Position numbers and translations under genes: made by a program
Source of the DNA: Theocolax elegans
Lineage: Eukaryota > Arthropoda > Insecta > Hymenoptera > Cerocephalidae
Reading direction: 5' to 3'
NCBI GenBank assembly: GCA_026168455.1
Contig: CM047428.1
Location: forward strand, 41,772,769-41,836,768
DNA length: 64,000 bases
Shown: positions 56,325 through 64,000 of the stretch, piece by piece
Layout: every line of letters starts with the position of its first letter
Position numbering within the stretch: position 1 is the first letter of the stretch
Notes under the pieces: model-generated
Database searches by the model: none
Told to the model about the DNA's origin: nothing
The model's input: only the letters and a program-made list of their open reading frames with translations

Positions 56325-59300
56325 TCAATCGGGCACCGCCCAGAGACCCTGCCAAACAGCAAGTATTCTCTGGACATCCCAACTGGATATATCTCCTGAA
56401 TCAATTAGAAATTCACCTGTGAGGCGCCATCTTCTTGTCATGATTCTGGGGCATTCACATAAGATGTGTAGAGGTGTTTCGTTTGCCTCCTTGCACATTC
56501 GGCATAATGGATCTGTTTCCAGTCCCATTTTATACCTATGGTATCGCAAATCTCCATGTCCAGTAAGTATGTCCATTAGCTTGCGAGCTGTCTTTCTGCT
56601 AAGTTTCCTAAGCCCTTCTTCCCAGTGTCCGCTTATTGCGTTTCCGAGTGCGGCTTTAGCTTGTCTGCATCCTGCAGTTTTTACCCAAGCACTTTGGTGT
56701 TCCTTCACCAGCCATTTCTTTAGTAATTCTATAAGGTGGCTATGTGGCATCTTCACCATCATGCTTGGTTCCGCATGTTTTCCATTTGTACCTATCTTTG
56801 CTAGGTCATCGGCTATCTCGTTACCACGTATACCTACATGACTTGGTATCCATGTTAGCGTTAGCCGCTTATTCAACTCTGCCAGTCTATTTAGTGTCTT
56901 ATGACATTCCCAAATTAGTCTGGACTTAGTGGTGTGACCATTCAGACTCTGTAACACAGTTCTGCTGTCCGAGTAAATGTATATCTCTTCGTCTTTGCAA
57001 TTCTCCTGTGCCGCTTTAGCACATTGCAGGATTGCAAATGTTTCCGCTTGGGAAATGGTATTGTATTCCTTTAAGGAATATATCCTACCCTTCCCATTTT
57101 TTCTGCAGTATACCCCTGCTCCGACTCCCCGGATATTCTTGGACCCATCAGTATACCAGAGTTCTTTGCCCTCCGGCACCCTAACACGTCCTTGACTCCA
57201 GTCATCTTTGCTAGGCAGACTGACTCTGTATCTCTTATCGAATAGGAACTCAGTGCTGCATCTATCAGTTCCCTCGTATAAGTTCTCTCTTAGATTTCGC
57301 GGGAGCGTACTTAGGAGTCCCCTGTCCGCCCGTCGATCTAAGAGATTTCTAACTCTTAAGTATCCTTTTATGGCTTCTGACTTAAGAGTGAGCTGAAAGG
57401 GCTCAATATTCGTTATGACCCCCATAGCTTGTACTGGCGTGGTTCTTAGAGAATTGGTGATGCAGCGCAGGACCAATCCTCGTACCCTTTCCAGCATTTG
57501 GTTCGCAGTTTTCAAACCTGCTCGCTTCCACCAAATCACTGCCGAATACGTGAGTTTTGGTTTCAGAATTGCTGTGTAAATCCACATCATGGTTTCTGGT
57601 TTAAGACCCCAGTTCAAGTGCAGAGCTCTACGTGTTTGCCATAGTACTCTTATAACTTTATTACACTGGTTCTCAAGGTGCTCTTTCCAGTTTAACTTAC
57701 TGTCAAGAATGACACCTAGATATTTAGCTTTTTCTTTTATTTCTAGCCGTTTTCCTCCATATTCGAGGTGTTTTATGCTTGTTTTCCACTTATATTTACG
57801 TGTAAACACCATAACTTCCATTTTTTCCGGGTTAACCGATAGTCCACCTCCTTGGCACCACTTATATACCTTATTCAAGGCATTTTGCATGATGTCAAAT
57901 AGTGTTTCTAAAAATGGTCCTCTAACTATTATTGCTAGATCATCTGCATATCCTACAACCTCACATCCCGTGTTGGTTAGTAGGCATAATAGTGTGTTCA
58001 TTACAAGATTCCAGAGGGATGGGGAAATAACCCCCCCCTGTGGGCATCCCGTGTTCACCCAGCCAGTTACCTTGGTGTTACCCTTGGTCATTACCAGCTT
58101 TCTGTTTGATAACATGAGTTCGACCCAGTCAGTAACTGGCTGAGCTATTCCATGTCTCCTCATTGCCTCCTTGATTACTCTTTTGGAGGTATGGTTGAAA
58201 GCTCCTTCTATGTCTAAAAAGACCACTAGAGCGAAGCCTCCGTTTTCAATTTGTTCTTCAATCAGGTTCACTATTTTGCACAGAGCAGTCTCAGTAGAGT
58301 GTCCTGCTCTGTACGCATACTGATCCCTATGAAGTGGTCGTTCTTTTAAAGGTTTATCTTTAATATGTCTGTCTATGAGCCTTTCCATTGTCTTCAGCAT
58401 AAACGATGTAAGACTTATAGGTCGGAAGTCTTTAGGAGAAGTATAGCTCCCCTTACCTGCTTTCGGAATGAACGTCACTCTCGTTCCCTTCCAACTTTCT
58501 GGAATATGGCATAATTCCAGACTTGCCCTAATAAGTCTGGTCATTGGACGGATAATGCACTCCCCCGCCCTTTGTAATAGTGCGGGGTAAATACCATCCA
58601 GTCCTGGTGACTTATATGGCCCAAAAGATCCGATGGCCCACCTGACTTTGTCCTCTGAGGCAATTTCGGTCCCCAGCACACTGCATGATCCGGTTTGGCT
58701 CACCGCATGCTGGTTTACCGTTCCGTAGTCGTTTGACTCATGAACTTCCATCGCCCCTTCCCCTTCATTCGAGAAATCCGGGTAGAAGGATTCGATCAGG
58801 CGGTACAACGTTTCTTCGTCCGTCATGGTGTATTTCCCATTTGGCAGTTTAAGTGCTCCCAATATAGCTTCCGGATTTTTTGACAAGATCTTGTCCAACC
58901 GGGCTGCCTGTGAGCCTTTTTCTATGTCGCTGCAAAAGTTGGCCCATGATTCTGCTTGTGCCTTCCTAATTGCTGCTCGATAGCTGTCTCTTTTACTTGC
59001 GTAATGATTCCACTCGTCTGCTGTACCTTTTTTTTGGGCCAGCTTATAGGTTCTCCTTACTTGTTTCTTGAGACACTCTAGGTTCTCGTTCCACCAGTAG
59101 GTTTTATCTCGCTTACCCACCAATGTGGGTCTACAGTTGTTCTCAAAAGCTGAGATAATTCCTTTATTTAGTTTATCAGCAGCTTCTTCAAGCTCCTTCC
59201 AGTTTCTTATATGTTCTGGAAAATTTGCTAGTGAGCTGCTTATTTCTTCCTTGTAGGTTATCCAATTTGTCTTCTTCGGTTTCCTGGTCCATGTTCTAGG

Positions 59301-59984
59301 ATTTGTACCAGGTCCCACTAACTCGAAAACAATTTTGGCATGATCAGATAGTGTCGGTTCATCAGATACCCTCCACCTCTTGATCCTATTTGTAATTTCT
59401 CCAGTACATAACGTGATGTCCAATACTTCTGCTCTAAGTTTATTACAGAATGTTGGCGTTGTACCAGTGTTTAGAATATCTAGTTTGGTTGTGGCTAGAT
59501 ATTCTACCAGTTCCTCTCCTCTCCTATTGATGTCTGTGCTCCCCCACAGTATGTGATGTGAGTTAGCGTCACAGCCTATTAGGAGCGGTAAGTTTTTACT
59601 CTCACAGAAGGTAATTAACCTTTTAACTTCCGTGGGTGGATTTACCTCTCCATCATATGGAAAGTACGCTGAGGCAATGACTATGTTTCCAATGCCTTCC
59701 GATTCCGTCCTCACCGCTGTCAGGTCTCTTGTACAGAAATCCATCAGCGGGGTTACATTTACTCCCTTAGTGATGATACACGTTCTGGGCGTCTCAGCTT
59801 GCATGTCCCTGTAACAAACAAGCCCCTTTCCCCTTAAACCCTTGATTGTTCCTCTCACCGTCCATGGTTCTTGGACCAGTGACAGGCCTGTGTGCATCTC
59901 TGCCAAACCCTTACGCAATAGTGCAGAAGAGTCTTTGCAGTGATGCAAGTTAATTTGTGAGATTTGCAGCGCCTTGAAGGTCAT
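56325..59984 (-). CDS. LINE ORF2: endonuclease, reverse transcriptase, RNase H
   Basis: An uninterrupted 1219-codon ORF. Residues 1-225 form an APE endonuclease (INLHHCKDSSALL, SLVQEPW with the catalytic Glu, GCDANSHHILWGS, LSDHAKI). Roughly residues 460-760 form the RT (SPGLDGIYPALLQ, FRPISLTSFMLKTMERLID, FLDIEGAFNHT, GCPQGGVISPSLWN, VGYADDLAIIV, KYLGVILDSKLNW). About 950-1080 is RNase H (YTDGSKNIRG, SQAETFAILQCAK, IYSDSRTVLQSL, WIPSHVGIRGNEIADDLAK). A C-terminal zinc motif reads CRMCKEANETPLHILCECP. The protein nicks DNA, copies element RNA and removes RNA from the hybrid. All catalytic signatures I can check are present. Its ATG overlaps the ORF1 stop (TAATG). It lacks its 5' UTR promoter, so it is unlikely to move by itself. 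Confidence 0.95.
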   Translation of the reverse strand: MTFKALQISQINLHHCKDSSALLRKGLAEMHTGLSLVQEPWTVRGTIKGLRGKGLVCYRDMQAETPRTCIITKGVNVTPLMDFCTRDLTAVRTESEGIGNIVIASAYFPYDGEVNPPTEVKRLITFCESKNLPLLIGCDANSHHILWGSTDINRRGEELVEYLATTKLDILNTGTTPTFCNKLRAEVLDITLCTGEITNRIKRWRVSDEPTLSDHAKIVFELVGPGTNPRTWTRKPKKTNWITYKEEISSSLANFPEHIRNWKELEEAADKLNKGIISAFENNCRPTLVGKRDKTYWWNENLECLKKQVRRTYKLAQKKGTADEWNHYASKRDSYRAAIRKAQAESWANFCSDIEKGSQAARLDKILSKNPEAILGALKLPNGKYTMTDEETLYRLIESFYPDFSNEGEGAMEVHESNDYGTVNQHAVSQTGSCSVLGTEIASEDKVRWAIGSFGPYKSPGLDGIYPALLQRAGECIIRPMTRLIRASLELCHIPESWKGTRVTFIPKAGKGSYTSPKDFRPISLTSFMLKTMERLIDRHIKDKPLKERPLHRDQYAYRAGHSTETALCKIVNLIEEQIENGGFALVVFLDIEGAFNHTSKRVIKEAMRRHGIAQPVTDWVELMLSNRKLVMTKGNTKVTGWVNTGCPQGGVISPSLWNLVMNTLLCLLTNTGCEVVGYADDLAIIVRGPFLETLFDIMQNALNKVYKWCQGGGLSVNPEKMEVMVFTRKYKWKTSIKHLEYGGKRLEIKEKAKYLGVILDSKLNWKEHLENQCNKVIRVLWQTRRALHLNWGLKPETMMWIYTAILKPKLTYSAVIWWKRAGLKTANQMLERVRGLVLRCITNSLRTTPVQAMGVITNIEPFQLTLKSEAIKGYLRVRNLLDRRADRGLLSTLPRNLRENLYEGTDRCSTEFLFDKRYRVSLPSKDDWSQGRVRVPEGKELWYTDGSKNIRGVGAGVYCRKNGKGRIYSLKEYNTISQAETFAILQCAKAAQENCKDEEIYIYSDSRTVLQSLNGHTTKSRLIWECHKTLNRLAELNKRLTLTWIPSHVGIRGNEIADDLAKIGTNGKHAEPSMMVKMPHSHLIELLKKWLVKEHQSAWVKTAGCRQAKAALGNAISGHWEEGLRKLSRKTARKLMDILTGHGDLRYHRYKMGLETDPLCRMCKEANETPLHILCECPRIMTRRWRLTGEFLIDSGDISSWDVQRILAVWQGLWAVPD

Positions 59985-60305
59985 TATTTCGAGCTTCCCG
60001 GCACTGCTGCCTCTTTATCAGACTCCGCTACCGCCGGCGCGTGTACTTTGAAAGTGACACGCTCCAGTGAGTAGAAGGGTCTGCAATCTAGAGCCTGAAG
60101 GGCTCTAGCTTGGGACTCCGGCATCTGCACCAGAAGAAAGTTGTCCTTCGCTGCAGCACCGTCGGTAGCCCCCTTGTCGCATTTTACGACCCGCCATGTT
60201 GCGGTATTTAGCGTCGGATTGTACCGCATTAGCCTCTGAAGAACCAGCTCCGTGGGTTTCGGTGCTCCCGGTATCCACGCGCTGGCCTTCACCAGACTCA
60301 ACAGC
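59984..60305 (-). pseudogene. LINE ORF1, C-terminal fragment
   Basis: The frame is open from the 5' truncation point at 60305 to TAA at 59986-59984, about 107 codons with no ATG start (the first codon is TTG at the target duplication). Residues such as ELVLQRLMRYNPTLNTATWR and CRPFYSLERVTFKV match the conserved C-terminal domain (DUF4780-like) of ORF1 proteins in this LINE group. The stop overlaps the ORF2 ATG by one base. Confidence 0.75.
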
Positions 60306-60560
60306 AATGTAATTAATGTAATTTAATTTTTTAATTTTGTGATTTGTTAGGAATAAAATTTTCTAATATCGATATTTAAATACAAATTAAATTTCATATT
60401 ATTATTGTTTGTTTATTATATTTATTATTTTTTCATGTATAAATGACCGGGCGAGAAAACTAATAAAAAAAGCAGGCGGGAATTGGCCATTTTGCGCCCG
60501 AAAAAGCGAGCGCAAAAACGCATTTTGCGCCCGTGCGGGCAGAAAATATCTATTTTGATA
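60306..60560. mobile_element. GC-rich element, right part
   Basis: After an AT-rich segment the sequence has TTTTGCGCCCGAAAAAGCGA, GCGCAAAAACG and CATTTTGCGCCCG. These match, in inverse, the GGGCGCAAAAT of the left end near 55700. It probably holds the other terminus of the element interrupted by the LINE. Confidence 0.5.
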
Positions 60561-61935
60561 CAAGTAATTGAAAAGAGTTTAGCTAAATTGTGAAAAAAGT
60601 AGACACTTATTTATATAAGGATCAAAATATTAACTTTGAGTTAAGAAAAGTAGATTTTGAAAAATATTTCTAAAATTTAAAGTATATTATGATTAGTTAT
60701 GAGAGTTTTCTACAAATAATTTTTCTTTTTCTCGTACTCTTGTTGAATAAAGTAAATGTAAATACTAGCAGTTTTTTTATGTTTACCTTAAGTTTCGCCT
60801 TATTTAATATCTGTCTTTTCCAAATAAGCCTTAATTAAACGAGACCCCTTTCTACTTAGATTTGAACTTATTATTCATAAAGGTATTGATTATATGCTGC
60901 AATACCACCTACTTTATTCTGATTCTATTATTTCTCAGTATTGATACTTGCAAGTCAACTCCTTGAGCACGCAGATTGTTGTTAGCAGATAATTTATCGA
61001 GAAATTTGAGCGATTGAGATTGTGTCTCAGGAATCAAATTAAACTAAAATGCATTCTGTAAGAAATATGGATCTCGATACCTTTGACGTGAATGTATCCG
61101 ACCGCGCTGCATTTGATCTCGCTTGTGTCACCGTTGGTGGCCCGAAAGGCTTCGTCGTCTACTTATTTGTCATATTGATCATCGGGCACCCGCCGACCCG
61201 CGTCGCGACGCTTCGACAATCTTGCCATACTTAACCTATATGCTAATGGCACTTGAAACATGCACAGACACACACTTATTTAGGCTAAGTCTGAGCAAAG
61301 AATATCAATTCTTTGCGGCAGCGCCGTGCATATTTTATTCCTTTTCGAGGTTAAGAGGCGACCGGCACTGTGAGTGTGTACATCAGGTAGCTGTACTAGA
61401 CATTACGCACTGTACATGACGAAACAATTTATACGGGTGACATTCGGGGTAGCTGAGCCTGTTCCGCGAGGGCTGCGATGAGCGCCTCGAGTGATACGTA
61501 GGTGAAGTCAAATGGTCTACCATCTATGTTTATTCGGTTGCGTGCCAATGTTCCTCTTTTCCAACGTTCGAAGAGAATATGGACAATCTTGACAACTACA
61601 TGTTTTTTGTTGAGTCGGATACAAAGAACTATTCTCACTGAACACTGTGTCGTGCTTTTTGTCTGTTCGTTTTTTCTTACCGTGCGATTATTTTTACACA
61701 ACACGATGCTGATTGGATTTATAGAAAAACTTAGCTTGCAAAGACACAATCAGCTTTAGTGTAAAAGAATAATCGCATGATACAGCAAAACAAACCAAAA
61801 CCCAGTACGGTACTGTACTATTGTAGATGAGCCTTATATATATATATATATATATTTTTTTTTTTATAAATAATCTATATAATCGCAAAAAATAGCCGCG
61901 GTATTGTCGCCACTGTGAACGCACTCTAAGGTATT
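60561..61935. other. Intergenic DNA with a GC-richer stretch
   Basis: 60561-60960 is AT-rich. 61060-61480 is GC-richer with two ORFs (61049-61234 and 61123-61419) of normal composition but no recognisable domain. A minus-strand ORF (61749-61429) ends in a Leu/Ala-rich tail. A short (TA)n run lies at 61833-61853. None can be called a gene. Confidence 0.4.
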
Positions 61936-62480
61936 CGGGATATCTGATTAATTGCGGGAATTAATTGGCTTTTCTGGAATTCTTAATGTATTGGGAGATT
62001 TTGCACTATTACGAGATTTTTGGGGTATATCGGAAATTTGTAATGTATTCCGGGACTTTGTTCCGATTTCGCGATTTTTGGTTTTTTTTCGAGAAATATC
62101 AAAGTATTGCAGAATTTTTGTGCTTTTCCGTCATTTTTAAGGTAATACGCGAGTTTGTCGGTTTTTTGGGAATTATTATGGTATTAGCTGATTCTCCACT
62201 ATTATGGGATTGTTTAGATTTTTATGGAATTCTTCAGGTATTCCAAGAAATCTGCACCAAACACGTAATTTTTTGGTTTTTCTGGAATTTGTAAAATACT
62301 CGTAGATTTTTTAATAATAAGGAATTTTTGGGGTTTTTCGGGAATTTTTTAAGAATTCCGTGCTTTTAGCTAATATCAGGATTATTTGGTTCTTTCAGGT
62401 TTTATTTCGGAAGGTATTACAGAATTTTGCACTTTTACGTGAATTGATGTGTTTTTCGCAAATTATTATATACAATTTTG
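61936..62480 (+). repeat. Old, diverged ~57-60 bp tandem repeat
   Basis: Related phrases recur at intervals near 57-60 bp: AATGTATT or GGTATT, GGGATTTTGCACT, ATTACGAGATTTTTGG, TTTTCGGGAATT. About nine irregular units are visible with many changes. The 109-codon ORF 61965-62294 reads repeated FRDFW/FLGIL-like words and follows from the repeat. Confidence 0.65.
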
Positions 62481-62488
62481 TTTCACTC

Positions 62489-63146
62489 ACAAGGAGAGTA
62501 TCCCAGGTCCGGATCACGGATCTTGTCCTAACTTTAGGATAAGTTTTGTTATATAAAAATATGAAGAAAACCAGAGTTATAGACCCTAACGCTCGATATT
62601 ACGGAAGTTATACACTGTTAATGCTATTTAAAAAAAAAAAGAACCTTTACTTCAAATGCTTATAACTTTTAAACAATAAACTATCAGCCATCAAATATAA
62701 ATTCATTTAAAAGCTGAGATAAAATAGATACAGTTTAAAAAACCAATAAGCTCAAATCCGTTGCAATGGAGCAAAGTTATAGCAGAAATAAAAATTTGTA
62801 GAAATTTTGACGAAAATTAAGCACTGTGATTTGTTAAGCTAAATTTCTACAAATTTCTGCTACAACTTTGCTCCATTGCAGTGGATTTAAGCTTATTTCT
62901 ATTTAAACTGTATTTATTTTATCTCAGCTTTTTAATGAATTAAAGTTTGAGGGCTGATGTTAGATTGTTTAAAAGTTATAAGCGTTTTAAGTGAAAGTAC
63001 AGTTTTTTGAAATTTTGCTTTAATAGCGTATAACTTTTGTAAAATTAAGCGTTAGAGTCTATAACTCTGGCTTTCTTCATATTTTTATATTACAAAACTT
63101 ATCCTAGAGTTAGGACAAGATCCGTGATCCGGGATACTCTCCTTGT
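62489..63146. mobile_element. Snapback element with GC-rich ends
   Basis: Inverted ends ACAAGGAGAGTATCCC, then GATCACGGATCTTGTCCTAA. The ~310-bp arms continue (CAACTTTGCTCCATTGCA and its inverse) around a turn near 62820. There is no ORF. Arm mismatches show some age. Confidence 0.85.
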
Positions 63147-64000
63147 CAGTTAAATTTTTCTTTGAATCCACTCGAGCAACAAAGTCTGGTCGCATTAAAC
63201 TATCGAGTGTCTGCCAATTCTCTGCCAGAAAAATGTTGAATCGCGTATATCGAACCTATAAGGTAAGGAAAAACCTTTAAGACTCGTTATGTCGTCTGTA
63301 ATAAATTCGAGAATCGTTTATGTATTTATAATTCAGCAATTATAATTTGAATTTTGCTTAATTATCGAATTGAAAATATATAATGATAAGCTGGGCGTAG
63401 ATTTCCAAAAACAATTAATGTTTGTATTTAGCTCACAATTGAAGAAATAATGTTTTTCGACTTATTCAAACAACAAATTAATAAAGTATTATGCTACTTA
63501 GTTAATCTAAATATCTTTTTTTTATATCTTAAAACTATAGTTACAAGTACTTGTGGTAAATCTAAAAAGTTTTTGTATGGTCGGTTGATGGTGGCGTCGT
63601 TACTTTGCTGTATATCACACGCTATGATATCGATGTAAGGGACATTTTACTATACCCAATAAGTTTTTAGAATTTTTTAAAGAACACATTATTTATTAGC
63701 AAAAAATTGAACCATTTCTCCGGGTAGTCTAAATTTATCTTCGATTCATTTATTGATTATTACAACATGTGTGTTTCTCGATGCACGTTTCGCTTTTTTA
63801 ATAATTTTAATGCATAGATTTTCAGCAAAAATTAGCAACAAATTCTTGTTTTTTGAAACAAAATCAATTTATCGTTCGTAAATATGTATTGTGACGTTGC
63901 ATTCGCGTGCCCGGTAAAATAATTAATTTTTATAATTAATAAAAACCGTTGGGCCGCGTTGCCCAATACCGCGTACACAAGTAATTTATTTTAGTTATCG
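63147..64000. other. AT-rich DNA to window end
   Basis: No gene recognised. At 63891-64000 the sequence TGTGACGTTGCATTCGCG resembles the start of an LTR, but the window ends too soon to test it. Confidence 0.35.

Larger units (their letters stand above)
56147..60305 (-). mobile_element. RNase H-bearing LINE (LOA/I group), 5'-truncated
   Basis: AATGTAATTA occurs on both sides (56137-56146 and 60306-60315) as a 10-bp target duplication. The minus-strand element begins within ORF1, has an intact ORF2 and a short 3' UTR, and ends in a (TAA)n tail (56147-56170). Endonuclease, RT and RNase H in that order place it in the I/LOA/R1 assemblage; the exact clade is undecided. The intact ORF2 and clear target duplication suggest a fairly recent insertion. 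Confidence 0.9.

Noticed and set aside
56215..58143. Long plus-strand ORFs opposite LINE ORF2
   Set aside because: Antisense shadows of the 1219-codon ORF.
63891..64000. Possible LTR starting TGTGACGTTGC
   Set aside because: Cut by the window end; no matching terminus, PBS or polypurine tract can be checked.

Overview
The window is AT-rich eukaryotic DNA with intron-style splice signals, many retroelement remnants and one conserved nuclear gene exon. The mix of elements (Ty3/gypsy, Copia, CR1/Jockey-like and RNase H-bearing LINEs, a Penelope-like element, tRNA-derived SINEs and very many snapback elements) points to an insect, most likely a hymenopteran such as an ant. The order-level placement is inference. 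The only clear host gene is the last exon of a mitochondrial 3-oxoacyl-ACP synthase (OXSM) at 34185-34927 (+). A decayed cathepsin F-like protease copy lies at 54616-55126 (+). Almost everything else is transposable-element material, often nested, as in a TE island.

Layout. 1-5.4 kb: AT-rich DNA with small duplications and one snapback element (2382-3243). 5.5-7.5 kb: LINE 3' tail, a LINE endonuclease fragment (+), and a minus-strand remnant built of 19-residue basic repeats. 9.1-15.0 kb: one minus-strand CR1/Jockey-like LINE, ORF1 to tail, broken by two SINEs, a Penelope-like fragment and an LTR-type insertion. 15.7-17.0 kb: snapback. 17.5-18.0 kb: 3' end of a Copia element (-). 18.4-21.3 kb: direct duplications, a snapback and microsatellites. 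22.6-27.4 kb: two tandem, nearly identical snapback units. 27.3-33.5 kb: minus-strand Ty3/gypsy remnant (gag, PBS, 5' LTR) with a snapback in its leader. 34.2-34.9 kb: OXSM exon. 35.1-43.3 kb: two snapback elements, the second 5.2 kb long with near-identical arms.

43.3-54.2 kb: minus-strand gypsy material (LTR with a snapback inside, RT, protease, gag), invaded by a Penelope-like element (46.3-47.2 kb), a 1.3 kb palindromic insertion and a 2.2 kb insertion with a 9-bp target duplication. 54.6-55.4 kb: cathepsin pseudogene and an unrecognised ORF. 55.7-60.6 kb: a GC-rich hairpin element split by a 5'-truncated LINE whose 1219-codon ORF2 is uninterrupted. 61.9-63.1 kb: an old ~57-60 bp minisatellite and a further snapback.

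The retroelement ORFs do not form an operon or pathway. What links the window is repeated invasion by hairpin-forming elements. At least eleven large palindromes are visible. Two of them share tandem 28-30 bp arm repeats with a TATCTC core and the same TCGTCG terminus, like Foldback elements.
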